From positions 121,975 to 185,974 of the forward strand of contig CAVUFC010000002.1 of assembly GCA_963740605.1 (NCBI GenBank): a DNA stretch of 64,000 nucleotides. The letters run 5' to 3'. Below are positions 39,840 to 48,018 of the stretch, in pieces; position 1 is the stretch's first letter, and each line of letters opens with the position of its first letter. The position numbers and the translations under genes were made by a program. The stretch is from DASSUW01 sp963740605 (GTDB lineage Bacteria > Actinomycetota > Thermoleophilia > Solirubrobacterales > Solirubrobacteraceae). The notes below the pieces were generated by a model. That model made no database searches. It was not told where the DNA came from and saw only the letters and a program-made list of their open reading frames with translations.

Positions 39840-41372
39840 ACTGTTGACCCCGATGTCGGGCGCTGGCCGCGGCAAGCCGTCCAACTCACCGCGCGCGGCG
39901 GCGATCACCGAACGCGCCACGCCGCCCCATGAGTAGTGCTCGCGCGTGGCCGCCACGATCGCCTCGCGGGTGGCGGCGCGCAGGTCGGGCGCGGCGGCGA
40001 GCCAGTGCGTAAGGTCGTCGGCGAGCTCGGTGACCGCACCGGGCCCGACCGTGAAGGTCAGCCACGGGACCGCCTCGTCGGGCGCGGCGGCGCCCAGGGT
40101 GCGCGCGACCTCGGCCATGCCGGAGTGGTTGGCGACCACGGGCAAAGCGCCGCAGGCCGCGGCTTCGGCGGCCACCATGCCGAACGCCTCGGGGAACGTG
40201 CTCGGCATCACCATCGCCTCGGCGGCGGGGAGCACGTCGATCAGCTCGGCGTGATCGAGGCGGCCTGCCCAGGCGATGCGATCCGTCATGCCCCGCGCAC
40301 CGGCGCGGTAGGCGTCTGCGTCGACCCCGTCGAGGAAGGCGGCGAGGTGGGGCAGCTCGGCACCGTTCTCGGAGCGCAGGGCGCGGGCGGCGTCGAGGTC
40401 GTCGCGCTCGAGATCGCGCGCGAGGCCTTCCAGCCCGGTCCGGAACGCTCCGAACCCGACGATCAGGAGCCGCGCCCGCGGTTCGGCGGCCAGTACGAGC
40501 GGCCATGCGGCCAGCAGCAGCTCGACGCCCTTGGAGGCGATCAGCTTGCCGACGTAGGCCACGAGGCGATCTCCGGGCTCGATCGTGGCGAGCGCGGCGG
40601 CGGCCTCTCCGGGCGAGCGGGCGAACGAGTCGCTCCCGCCGCCGCCGTCCGCCCCTGCCAGAGCCCCTTGCAGTCTCTCCAGTCCCGCGCGTGCCTCGGC
40701 CGGCTCGCGCGGCGCGAACCGCGCCACATCCACGCCAGGCGGGCCGAGCCGTGTGCGATCGGTGACCGTCGGGTCGTCCATCTCCGCCCACAGGCTCTCC
40801 GCGGTGTGCCGCGAGCCGACCAGGATCCCGCGCGCGCGGGCGAGGCCCTCGGCCGCGTACGGCTTGAAGCGCGGGAACGGCTTGACCGTGTATTCCAGCG
40901 CGCTGCCGTGGATCTTCACGGCGTACGGAGTGTCCGCGAGCGCGCGCGCGAGGATGACCGGACCCATCACGAGGTGGTTGGCCAGCGCGACGTCCGGCGC
41001 CACGAGCGCGGCCACCTCCCGCACGGCGGCGACGTTGGCGTCAACGTAGCGGTCGACCTCTGCGTCGGACAGATCAGGGAAGGGCCGCGCGTCGACGCCC
41101 TCGTAGCGATCGGCCACGTACAACGGCAGCACGCCGCCGATGTCGGGCCGGTAGACGGTCGCCCGGACCGGCTCGCGGCGGGTGGTGAGCATGAGTTCAC
41201 CGGAGTCCCAGTCCCCCGCGGCGTCGACCCATTCCTGCGCCAGCGGGTCGCGGTCCTGGCACAGCATGTGGACCTCGTGGCCGCCGTGCACGAGCGCCGC
41301 CGCCAGCTCCGTGTTGTAGACGTTGGAACCGGTACCGGCGAGCAGGTAGCCATGAAAGATGAGCACGCGCAC
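39837..41372 (-). CDS. GT4-family glycosyltransferase
   Basis: 511 residues. The N-terminal domain begins MRVLIFHGYLLAGTGSNVYN with the Gly-rich acceptor loop and has HGGHEVHMLCQDRDP. Then comes TPYAVKIHGSALEYTVKPFP and, in the C-terminal half, LVAYVGKLIASKGVELLLAA and MVMPSTFPEAFGMVAAEAAA (the E-x7-E nucleotide-sugar site). This is the GT-B retaining fold typical of GT4 enzymes. Acceptor is unknown. The GTG lies 8 bases behind TAGAGT, again leaderless. Confidence 0.9.
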   Translation of the reverse strand: MRVLIFHGYLLAGTGSNVYNTELAAALVHGGHEVHMLCQDRDPLAQEWVDAAGDWDSGELMLTTRREPVRATVYRPDIGGVLPLYVADRYEGVDARPFPDLSDAEVDRYVDANVAAVREVAALVAPDVALANHLVMGPVILARALADTPYAVKIHGSALEYTVKPFPRFKPYAAEGLARARGILVGSRHTAESLWAEMDDPTVTDRTRLGPPGVDVARFAPREPAEARAGLERLQGALAGADGGGGSDSFARSPGEAAAALATIEPGDRLVAYVGKLIASKGVELLLAAWPLVLAAEPRARLLIVGFGAFRTGLEGLARDLERDDLDAARALRSENGAELPHLAAFLDGVDADAYRAGARGMTDRIAWAGRLDHAELIDVLPAAEAMVMPSTFPEAFGMVAAEAAACGALPVVANHSGMAEVARTLGAAAPDEAVPWLTFTVGPGAVTELADDLTHWLAAAPDLRAATREAIVAATREHYSWGGVARSVIAAARGELDGLPRPAPDIGVNS

Positions 41373-41380
41373 GGCGGCTG

Positions 41381-41386
41381 ACTCTA
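41381..41386 (-). promoter_or_regulatory. -10 element of a leaderless promoter (glycosyltransferase)
   Basis: On the minus strand TAGAGT ends 8 bases before the GTG at 41372. Confidence 0.45.
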
Positions 41387-41412
41387 CGGGGCAAGCCGTC
41401 CCGACCCGCTGC

Positions 41413-41418
41413 TAAGGT
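41413..41418 (+). promoter_or_regulatory. -10 element of a leaderless promoter (zinc-ribbon protein)
   Basis: TAAGGT ends 9 bases before the ATG at 41428; divergent to the glycosyltransferase promoter across a 55-base gap. Confidence 0.45.
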
Positions 41419-41427
41419 CACGCCGCG

Positions 41428-41706
41428 ATGGCTTCTCAGACCTACCGTCTGCGTGCCCCGTCGTCGGGACGCGAGCTGCTCGTAGCTGCCGAACCTGGCC
41501 GCGTGTACCGCGACCGTGACACGGGCGAGGAGCTCGAAGTGGTGGGCAAGGTGCTCCCGCTTGAGCCGTCGCAGTCGCGCCTGCCCTGGGCCGTGGAGAC
41601 CCTGCGGTTCTGTAACTGGTGCGACCAGCCGGCACAGAAGGATCTCAACGACTGCCCGACGTGCGGGCGGCGCATGTCCGCGCTTCCTCGCGTCACGGAG
41701 GAGTGA
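41428..41706 (+). CDS. Small zinc-ribbon protein
   Basis: 92 residues. The N-terminal part is beta-rich (YRLRAPSSGRELLVAAEPGR). The C-terminal part carries CNWCDQPAQKDLNDCPTCGR, two CxxC pairs that should bind one zinc ion. No catalytic motif is seen, so a protein- or nucleic-acid-binding role is likely. The next gene, a lipoprotein, begins 6 bases after its stop. Confidence 0.7.
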   Translation: MASQTYRLRAPSSGRELLVAAEPGRVYRDRDTGEELEVVGKVLPLEPSQSRLPWAVETLRFCNWCDQPAQKDLNDCPTCGRRMSALPRVTEE

Positions 41707-41711
41707 GCGAT

Positions 41712-42116
41712 ATGGGCGCTCCGCGCCTCGCAGCGATCATGGCCGCCGGTCTTCTCGCGCTCGTCGCCGCCGGTTGCGGCGGCAGCGACACCGAGGCCCC
41801 GCAGGTCCCGGGTCCGCCGGCCGAGGTGGCCATCCCCGAGTCCGCTCAGGCGCCCACAGCCGCGGCGTCGGCGAACAGCAACAGCAGCTCGAGCAGCAGC
41901 GACAGCAGCTCGTCCGACAGCAGCACGTCGTCGGACAGCTCCTCGAACACCGACAGCACGACGTCGGGTAGCACGGGCACCGCCACCGGCGATACCGGCA
42001 GCGGCGGCTCGACGGCGCCCAGCACGGGCACCCCGACGAGCACTGCCACACCGCCCGCGGGTTCGAACGCGCAGCAGTTCGAGGACTTCTGCGCCCAGAA
42101 TCCCGGCGCCTGCTGA
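41712..42116 (+). CDS. Ser/Thr-rich lipoprotein
   Basis: 134 residues. The lipoprotein signal MGAPRLAAIMAAGLLALVAA ends in GCGG, so Cys 22 would be acylated. Most of the mature protein is a low-complexity Ser/Asp/Thr/Gly linker (residues about 52-110), a likely extended cell-wall spacer. The last residues (QQFEDFCAQNPGAC) contain two Cys that may pair. No enzyme domain is present. The serine repeats are simple codon runs, not a CRISPR or minisatellite of fixed period. Confidence 0.75.
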   Translation: MGAPRLAAIMAAGLLALVAAGCGGSDTEAPQVPGPPAEVAIPESAQAPTAAASANSNSSSSSSDSSSSDSSTSSDSSSNTDSTTSGSTGTATGDTGSGGSTAPSTGTPTSTATPPAGSNAQQFEDFCAQNPGAC

Positions 42117-42142
42117 TTCGTCCAGTTTGCCGCCTTAAGCCT

Positions 42143-42165
42143 CACGGCGCATCAAGCGCGCCGTG
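42143..42165. terminator. Hairpin behind the lipoprotein gene
   Basis: CACGGCGC and GCGCCGTG form a perfect 8-bp stem with a 7-base loop, 27 bases after the stop at 42116. No T-run follows. Confidence 0.45.
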
Positions 42166-42353
42166 CTGCCCGCCGATACATCTGGTGATCCAGGGAAGGC
42201 TGAGCCGTACTCGATTCCACCGCACGCCGGCACGGAAGCACCGCGCCTGAACCGCTACACCGCATCGCGCGCGCCGCGAGCAGCGCGCGTACGCCCGAAG
42301 AGCTCGCGGACGGGGTAACCGGAGCGCTGCGCGACGCGCTCGCCGTCGACCAG

Positions 42354-44354
42354 GTGCACCTGTTCGAGGTCGCGCAGGACCACTGCAGCGGCGAGGCGAT
42401 CGTCAAGGGCCACGGCACCGACTATGAGATGGTGCTGGGCGAAGGCCCGTCCGGGGTCGCGCTCGTGGTTGCCAGCGGCGAGCCGCTCAACGTCTCGGAT
42501 GCGCGTAGCGGCACGGTCCGCCCTGAGCTCGTCGCGCGCTTCAACGTCGCCTCGGCGGTGTTCGTCCCGCTCGTCCAGGACGGCGACGTCCGGCGCGTCG
42601 CGATCCTGATCTCCGAGGCGGCACGCGACTTCACGCCGGCCGAGGTGGCCGACGCGCTGGCGCTCGCCCACGTCGCCGCCAGCGGCTTTGCACGGCTCGA
42701 CGCCGAGCGCCGCCGCGCCGCCCGTGCGGCTCAGGACCGCGCGCTGGTGCGCGCCGCGCGGGCGCTGAACATGTCGCTGGAGCTGCAGGAAGTCCTGCGG
42801 ACGCTGGCGCACGAGGCCGCCGCCGCCGTCGGCGCGGACATAACCGGCGTCTACCTCGGCAACGGGCGCGACGGCGGGGTCGCGACCGCCGGCTACAACG
42901 TGCCCGACGAGTGGCACGGCCTACAGGTCGCTCCCGGCGAGGGCGCCGCCGGCACGGTCCTGCTGAGCGGCGAGAGCTTCGCCACCAACGACTATCAGCG
43001 CGACGTGACACGGCCCGGCCACCCGGTGATGGGCAAGTTCAAGACCGCGATCGCCGTGCCCATGGCGTGGAACGAGGAGCTCAAGGGCGCCCTGTCGGTC
43101 GGGTGGACGTCGATGCGGCGGCTCGAGGAGGAGGACCGGCGGACGCTCGAGGCGATCGCCGACCTCGCCACCGTTGCCTGCCACAACGCCGAGACCTACC
43201 ACCAGGTCCAGCAGGCGGCCCGCACCGACGCGCTGACCGGGTTGCTCAACCACGGCGCGATGCAGGTCCGCGTCCGCGAGGAGATCGCCCGCGCGCGGCG
43301 CGACGGCGCCCCGCTGAGCTTCGTGATCATCGATCTCGACGACTTCAAGCGCGTCAACGACGTGCGCGGGCACCAGGCGGGCGACGAGCTCCTGCGCCAG
43401 GTCGCCGCCGTCCTGCACGGCGAGCTGCGCCCGTACGACGTGGTCGCCCGCTACGGCGGCGACGAGTTCGTGCTCCTGCTCCCGGGCAGCGACGAGAACG
43501 ACGCGTGCATGGTCGCCGAGCGTGTGCGTGACGCCGTCGAGCGCGAGCAGGTCGGCGCGTGCTCACTGGGCGTGGCGGAGTGGCACGAGCCGCTCGACGC
43601 CGACGGCCTGCTCGAGCACGCCGACCGCGCGTTGCTGTTGGCCAAGCGCACGGGCAAGGGTCGCGTCGCCGTCGCCAACGCCGATGTCGAGCGCGAGCTG
43701 GCGATGATGCAGGCCCAGCACGGGTCACCTGCCGCCGTGCAGGCGCTCGCCGCCGCGATCGAGGAGCGCGACAACTACACGAACGAGCACTCCGAAGAGG
43801 TCGTGCACATGGCGCGCGGCGTCGCGATGATCCTCGGCCTGGCGGCCGAGCAGGTCGAGCGGATCGCCCACGCGGCGCTGCTGCACGACGTCGGCAAGCT
43901 CGCGGTGCCGGACGAGATCCTGCACAAGGGCGGGCCGCTGACGCCCGAGGAGTGGGCGGTGATGGCCGAGCACCCGGTCGCGGGCGAGCGGATCCTGCTG
44001 CGGATTCCCGACCTGGCGGCGATCGCCCCGGTCGTGCGACACGAGCACGAGCACTGGAACGGCTCCGGTTACCCGGACCGCCTGCGCGAGCGCAAGATCC
44101 CGATCGGCTCGCGGATCATTCTCGTCTGCGACGCCTACCACGCGATGCTCACCGACCGCCCCTATCGCGCGGCGCTGACCGAGGAACAGGCGGCCGCCGA
44201 GCTGCGCGCCTGCGCCGGCCGGCAGTTCGACCCGGACGTCGTCGAGGCGTTGCTCGACCTCCTTGGCCACGACCGCCCCGACGTGCCCGACCGCTCGCAG
44301 GGCGTGCGGATGCCGGCGGCGCCGCCGCCGCCGATGCCACAGCGCCGCCGCTAG
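42354..44354 (+). CDS. GAF-GAF-GGDEF-HD-GYP cyclic-di-GMP enzyme
   Basis: At least 666 residues. Two GAF domains (about 1-120 and 130-285) precede a GGDEF cyclase with RYGGDEFVLLLPG and an I-site (RPYD five residues before it). An HD-GYP phosphodiesterase follows, with HAALLHDVGKLAVPDEILHK, EHPVAGERILLRIPD and HEHWNGSGYPDRLRERKIPI. Both catalytic domains look intact, so it could make and degrade cyclic-di-GMP. Protein-like coding (PLHRIARAASSARTPEELAD) continues in frame upstream to about 42204, but no ATG, GTG or TTG exists before 42354. The true start is therefore unusual or lost by a frameshift; 42354 is the first conventional one and cuts into GAF-1. The stop CTAG is shared with the convergent gene. 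Confidence 0.9.
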   Translation: MHLFEVAQDHCSGEAIVKGHGTDYEMVLGEGPSGVALVVASGEPLNVSDARSGTVRPELVARFNVASAVFVPLVQDGDVRRVAILISEAARDFTPAEVADALALAHVAASGFARLDAERRRAARAAQDRALVRAARALNMSLELQEVLRTLAHEAAAAVGADITGVYLGNGRDGGVATAGYNVPDEWHGLQVAPGEGAAGTVLLSGESFATNDYQRDVTRPGHPVMGKFKTAIAVPMAWNEELKGALSVGWTSMRRLEEEDRRTLEAIADLATVACHNAETYHQVQQAARTDALTGLLNHGAMQVRVREEIARARRDGAPLSFVIIDLDDFKRVNDVRGHQAGDELLRQVAAVLHGELRPYDVVARYGGDEFVLLLPGSDENDACMVAERVRDAVEREQVGACSLGVAEWHEPLDADGLLEHADRALLLAKRTGKGRVAVANADVERELAMMQAQHGSPAAVQALAAAIEERDNYTNEHSEEVVHMARGVAMILGLAAEQVERIAHAALLHDVGKLAVPDEILHKGGPLTPEEWAVMAEHPVAGERILLRIPDLAAIAPVVRHEHEHWNGSGYPDRLRERKIPIGSRIILVCDAYHAMLTDRPYRAALTEEQAAAELRACAGRQFDPDVVEALLDLLGHDRPDVPDRSQGVRMPAAPPPPMPQRRR

Positions 44355-45010
44355 GTCTTCGGCTTCGTCGGCGCCTTCGGGTTCGTGATCAGCGTCGCGC
44401 TGTAGGTCAGGCGCGCCCGGTACAGGCAGCGGTACTGCACGCGCTGCCCCATCTTCGTCTGGGCGGTCTGGACCGTGGTCTTGTCGCACTTGCCCTTGGG
44501 CCGGCTCGCCCGCCAGGACGACCCGTCGTTGAGCAGCTGCGTCAGCGCCGGCGCCCACGTCGGGACCGTCAACGCCACGACCTGGCCCTTCTTGACCGCG
44601 ATCGACGTCGTCAGCGGGAACTGGACGCGCGTGCCGAAGTAGGGCGCGAGCTTCTCGATCGGCGTCTGGCCGATCACACGGTGGTAGAGGTGCTTGGCGC
44701 GGCGCAGGATCGTCAGGCCCGCGGACGACTCGCCGAAGTTGCCGTCGAAGAAGTCGGTCTGGCGCTTGTCAGGGGCGCCGAGGTTGATCGTCCACGCGAC
44801 GATCCGGCCGTCGGCAGGAACGATGTATGTCGCGCGGCTCTTGAGGACCTTGGCCTGATAGCCGGTCGTGCGCGACACCGCCTGGCACGGCGTGGTCGGG
44901 CACGTCGGCGCGGCCTGCGAGGCCGTGCCCCCGATCTCGATGATCCGCGCCGAAGCCGGCGCGGCGCAGACGAGGAGGGCCAGCACAGCGCCGGCGGCGA
45001 TGGTTCTCAT
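44351..45010 (-). CDS. Secreted protein of unknown function
   Basis: 219 residues. Signal peptide MRTIAAGAVLALLVCAAPAS(A) is followed by a soluble domain with two close cysteines (PTCPTTPCQAVSRTTGY) and later CDKTTVQT...YRCLYRARLTYS, so two disulfides are plausible. The pattern SRATYIVPADGRIVAWTINL, GQVVALTVPTWAPALTQLL resembles a beta-sandwich found as a recurrent hypothetical in Solirubrobacterales. Function unknown. The stop codon overlaps that of the cyclic-di-GMP enzyme on the other strand (palindromic CTAG). Confidence 0.72.
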   Translation of the reverse strand: MRTIAAGAVLALLVCAAPASARIIEIGGTASQAAPTCPTTPCQAVSRTTGYQAKVLKSRATYIVPADGRIVAWTINLGAPDKRQTDFFDGNFGESSAGLTILRRAKHLYHRVIGQTPIEKLAPYFGTRVQFPLTTSIAVKKGQVVALTVPTWAPALTQLLNDGSSWRASRPKGKCDKTTVQTAQTKMGQRVQYRCLYRARLTYSATLITNPKAPTKPKT

Positions 45011-45077
45011 GCGTAGGAGCATCCCGGCATTCAACACGACGAACCGGCCGGGGTTGTGGTGTGACTCGGGACCTCCG

Positions 45078-45104
45078 TTCGGCGCGCCCTTGATGGGCGC
45101 CGAA
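45078..45104 (-). terminator. Hairpin behind the cold shock gene
   Basis: TTCGGCG-GCCC pairs with GGGC-GCCGAA around a TTGAT loop, with a 2-base bulge. It lies 12 bases beyond the csp stop and should end that transcript. Confidence 0.5.
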
Positions 45105-45116
45105 GTGAACCTTGAT

Positions 45117-45320
45117 TCAGAGCTTCGTGACGTTTATCGCCTTCGGGCCCTTGTCGCCCTGCTCCTCCTCGTAGGTGACCTTCGCGCCCTCGGCCAACGA
45201 CCTGTAGCCGTCGCCCTCGATGCCCGTGAAGTGGACGAACAAGTCACGGCCGCCCTCGTCGGGCGTGATGAAGCCGAAACCCTTGTCGTCCGAGAACCAC
45301 TTGACCGTCCCGGTACCCAC
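45117..45320 (-). CDS. Cold shock protein (CspA family)
   Basis: 67 residues, the standard length. RNP1 KGFGFITPDEGG and RNP2 DLFVHFTGIEG are intact after the start GTGTVKWFSDD, and GPKAINVTKL ends the OB fold. It binds single-stranded RNA/DNA as an RNA chaperone. The start is GTG at 45320. The 125 bases between the HIT stop and this start hold no other gene and may include a structured 5' leader. Confidence 0.96.
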   Translation of the reverse strand: MGTGTVKWFSDDKGFGFITPDEGGRDLFVHFTGIEGDGYRSLAEGAKVTYEEEQGDKGPKAINVTKL

Positions 45321-45445
45321 AGATACACCCCACTTGCTGCCACGTCGCGAACCCGAGCCTCGCGCCGCACTGGACGATGACCGGCGGGTTGCCGGCCCTG
45401 ACGTGCAGAACGTATCCGGGTTGCGAGTCGGCGTGCAAGCGCTCC

Positions 45446-45856
45446 TTAACCCGTCAGTTGCTGCGCCACCGCGGCGATCTCGTCACGGTTCCCCGGCGCC
45501 GGCACCCACGGGAGCCTCAGGGGGTCCGTGTCGTAGCGTGGGATGACGTGGACGTGGAAGTGGAAGACGGTCTGCCAGGCCGCTCTCCCGCACGAGTTCA
45601 GGAGGTTCACGCCGTCAGCGTCCAGCCGCTCCTTGGTACGCCGCGCGAGCTTCTGGGCCATCCGCGCGCAGGCCTCGAGATCCTCGGCCGGGACGTCGAG
45701 CAGGTCCGTGCTGTGCTCGCGCGGGATCACGAGTAGATGCCCCTTCGTGGCAGGGTTGATGTCCATGAAGGCGACGGTGCGCTCGTCCTCGTCCACGCGC
45801 GTGGACGGGATCTCCCCCGCGACGATCTTGCAGAACAGGCAATCCGGGTCAGCCAT
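45446..45856 (-). CDS. HIT-family nucleotide hydrolase
   Basis: 136 residues. The histidine triad is FHFHVHVIPRY near residue 100, and the N-terminal metal/nucleotide part is CLFCKIVAGEIPSTRVDEDE with ATKGHLLVIPREH. Typical activity is hydrolysis of AMP derivatives such as AMP-lysine or Ap4A. The stop overlap with the next gene (8 bases at 45849-45856) and a TACCCT element 6 bases before its ATG suggest its own leaderless promoter. Confidence 0.94.
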   Translation of the reverse strand: MADPDCLFCKIVAGEIPSTRVDEDERTVAFMDINPATKGHLLVIPREHSTDLLDVPAEDLEACARMAQKLARRTKERLDADGVNLLNSCGRAAWQTVFHFHVHVIPRYDTDPLRLPWVPAPGNRDEIAAVAQQLTG

Positions 45857-46472
45857 GCGCGGAGGGTATCCGCACGACCGTCAGGCCGGCCCGCTGCAGC
45901 GCTTGATCGCGGCGCGCGTCCTCGGCCATGGTTCTCGGCCGTTCGTGGCCCGAGCCGTCGATCTCGACGACCAGGTTCTGGTCCGGCCAGTAGAAGTCGA
46001 CCTCGATGCCCTCCACCCGCTCGTTGACCCGCGGCTCGCTGGTGATCTTCGCGACGTCGACCCGCGGCTCGCTCGTGATCTCCGCGCGGAACTGGTCCTC
46101 GAGATCGGATCTGGTGCCGGCGCTGCCTGAGGCATGGGCTTGTAGGGCGGCGTGGAGGTTGCTGAGGTCGCGCCCGGGGGCTCGCCGCATCGCCTCTCTG
46201 GTTGCTTGTTCGCTGAACAGGTTGCGGAACGCCGCTTCGTGGATGACGTTCGCGAGCTGTGCGGCGGTCAGCGTGGCGGCGAGGTCGACGAGCGTTCTCG
46301 GCACGGTCGTGATCGGGATGCCTCGGTACCGCGTCACGTCTCTCGGGTCGAGCGTGCGGCACCGGTGAATCTTGATGCCGGCGCGCGGCCCTCTCTGGCC
46401 CGGCGTGATGACGTACGCGATAGCCTGAACACGAGAGAGGAGAGAGCGGACGGTGGGTGATAGCGCCTCCAA
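45849..46472 (-). CDS. DUF559 endonuclease-fold protein, N-terminally truncated
   Basis: Up to 207 residues. The central part ITTVPRTLVDLAATLTAAQL, NVIHEAAFRNLFSEQATREA and the C-terminal VEIDGSGHERPRTMAEDARR...VVRIP form the DUF559/Vsr-like layout common in actinobacteria (D-F-Y-W, E-I-D-G, R-D). The usual N-terminal winged helix (about 100 residues with CxxGAxLSHxSAAxLW) is missing, cut off where the divergent GAF regulator begins. An 11-codon tandem duplication gives SEPRVDVAK...SEPRVNERV. It may be a pseudogene, although the reading frame is open. Confidence 0.65.
   Translation of the reverse strand: MEALSPTVRSLLSRVQAIAYVITPGQRGPRAGIKIHRCRTLDPRDVTRYRGIPITTVPRTLVDLAATLTAAQLANVIHEAAFRNLFSEQATREAMRRAPGRDLSNLHAALQAHASGSAGTRSDLEDQFRAEITSEPRVDVAKITSEPRVNERVEGIEVDFYWPDQNLVVEIDGSGHERPRTMAEDARRDQALQRAGLTVVRIPSAHG
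45863..45868 (-). promoter_or_regulatory. -10 element of a leaderless promoter (HIT gene)
   Basis: On the minus strand TACCCT ends 6 bases before the ATG at 45856. Confidence 0.4.
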
Positions 46473-47985
46473 TGCCTGGGTGGCCGTAGACGCCTCGACG
46501 GCGCCGACGCTCCGCGCGCAGGAGCTGCGATTCGCGTGGGAGCTCTTCCTGGGCGATGACGACGAGGGCGAGCCGCAGGTCCGCGAGCCGATCGCCGACT
46601 CGTGGCGCCGCAGCGTCGCCGCCGGCGTGGACCCGACCGGCGCGCACCTCGCCCCCGTGGTCGCCGACGAGCTCGAGGTCGGCGAGCGCTACACCGAGCA
46701 TCCGCTGAGCCGGCACGCGTCGCTGATCCACGCGTGCCTGTCGGAGATGGCCGAGGAGGCCGGGTACCTGATCGTGATCAGCGACGCCGACGGCGTCCTG
46801 CTGGCCATCGAGGGCTCAGGCGCCGTGCGGCGGCGCGCCGCCGAGATGATGAACTTCGCCGAGGGCGTGCTGTGGAGCGAGGGCGGAGCCGGCACCAACG
46901 CGATCGGCACCGCGATCGCCGCCAACCACGCGGTGCAGGTGTTCGGACCGGAGCACTTCAACGAGCCCGTGCAGCGCTGGACGTGCTCGGCCGCGCCGAT
47001 CCACGATCCCGACACCGGCGCGCTGCTCGGCGTGATCGACCTCACCGGCGACTTCAGCACCGTCCATCCGCACAGCCTCGCCGTGGCGACCGCGACCGCG
47101 CAGGCGGTGGAGACGGCGATGCGCCTCGAGCAGCAGGAGATCGACGCGCGGCTGCGCAACCGCTACGGCGACCGCGTCGCCGCCGCGCCCGCCAGCCGTG
47201 CGCTGGTCGCACCGTCCGGCCGGCCGATCACCGCACTCCCCAGCACCTGGGGCGCCGCTCGCCGGCTGCACGTGCCCGCCGGCGGCGGGTTGCTGATCCT
47301 GCCGTCGGGCGCCCAGGCCGTCGCCGAGCCGGTCAACAGCGCGCACGAGGCGTTCGTCGTGCACGCAACCGAGAGCAAGCGCGCGAAGCGAGCCGCCCCG
47401 TTGCTGACGATCTGCATGCTCGGCCGCGACCGGGCGAAGCTGCGCCTCTCGGGCAATGAGACCGAGGTGCGGCCGCGGCTCGCCGAGATCCTTGCCCTGC
47501 TGTGCGCCAACCCCGCCGGCTACAGCGCCGAGACCCTCTGCGCCGGCCTGCACGGCGACGGCGGCAGCCCGGGCAGCGTGCGCGTCGAGGTGAGCCGGCT
47601 CCGCAAGCTGCTCGGCCCGTGGATCGACACGGAGCGCTACCGGCTCACGTGCGACGTCGACAGCGACGTCCGCCGCGTCGAAGGGCTGCTCGCGGCCGGC
47701 CGCGTGCGTGACGCCGCGGAGCGCTACCCAGGCCCGCTGCTCCCCAGCAGCGAGGCGCCCGGCGTCGTCAAGGAGCGCGAGCGGCTCGAGCGCTGGCTGC
47801 GCCAGGCCGTGATGACGTCCGACGACGTCGAAGCCATCTGGGCGTGGGTCCAGACCCCGTCGGGCGACGACGATCTGCCCGCCTGGAAGCGGCTTCTGAC
47901 CGCGCTTGCGTTCCACGATCCGCGCCGTGCCCGCTGCGCCGCCCGCGTCGGCGAATTGCGGCGGGAAGCTGCAACGGACATGTAA
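46453..47985 (+). CDS. GAF-domain transcription activator of the monooxygenase locus
   Basis: 510 residues. The N-terminal half is the GAF sensor of AcoR/MimR-type regulators: VREPIADSWRRSVAAGVDPT, HACLSEMAEEAGYLIVISDA, NFAEGVLWSEGGAGTNAIGT, VQRWTCSAAPIHDPDTGALL. The sigma-54 ATPase domain that follows in AcoR is absent. Instead, residues about 320-420 form an OmpR/BTAD-like winged helix (RPRLAEILALLCANPAGYSA, GSVRVEVSRLRKLLGPWIDT). GGAGAGAG precedes the start. MimR, an AcoR-like activator, is known to be needed for mimABCD in mycobacteria, so control of the downstream operon is likely but inferred from position. Confidence 0.85.
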   Translation: MGDSASNAWVAVDASTAPTLRAQELRFAWELFLGDDDEGEPQVREPIADSWRRSVAAGVDPTGAHLAPVVADELEVGERYTEHPLSRHASLIHACLSEMAEEAGYLIVISDADGVLLAIEGSGAVRRRAAEMMNFAEGVLWSEGGAGTNAIGTAIAANHAVQVFGPEHFNEPVQRWTCSAAPIHDPDTGALLGVIDLTGDFSTVHPHSLAVATATAQAVETAMRLEQQEIDARLRNRYGDRVAAAPASRALVAPSGRPITALPSTWGAARRLHVPAGGGLLILPSGAQAVAEPVNSAHEAFVVHATESKRAKRAAPLLTICMLGRDRAKLRLSGNETEVRPRLAEILALLCANPAGYSAETLCAGLHGDGGSPGSVRVEVSRLRKLLGPWIDTERYRLTCDVDSDVRRVEGLLAAGRVRDAAERYPGPLLPSSEAPGVVKERERLERWLRQAVMTSDDVEAIWAWVQTPSGDDDLPAWKRLLTALAFHDPRRARCAARVGELRREAATDM

Positions 47986-47992
47986 CGCCGCA

Positions 47993-48018
47993 GTGGTGCA
48001 CTGCGTGTCGTGCACCAC
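47993..48018. promoter_or_regulatory. Palindrome over the IclR start, probable operator
   Basis: GTGGTGCAC (47993-48001) and GTGCACCAC (48010-48018) form perfect 9-base arms around an 8-base spacer. The right arm contains the proposed GTG start. Such a dyad suits a dimeric regulator, most simply autoregulation by the IclR protein or binding by the upstream GAF activator. Confidence 0.5.

Noticed and set aside
41870..41970. AGC-rich tract as a possible CRISPR or minisatellite
   Set aside because: It is the Ser-rich linker of a lipoprotein; no regular repeat-spacer pattern is present. No CRISPR array was seen anywhere in the window.
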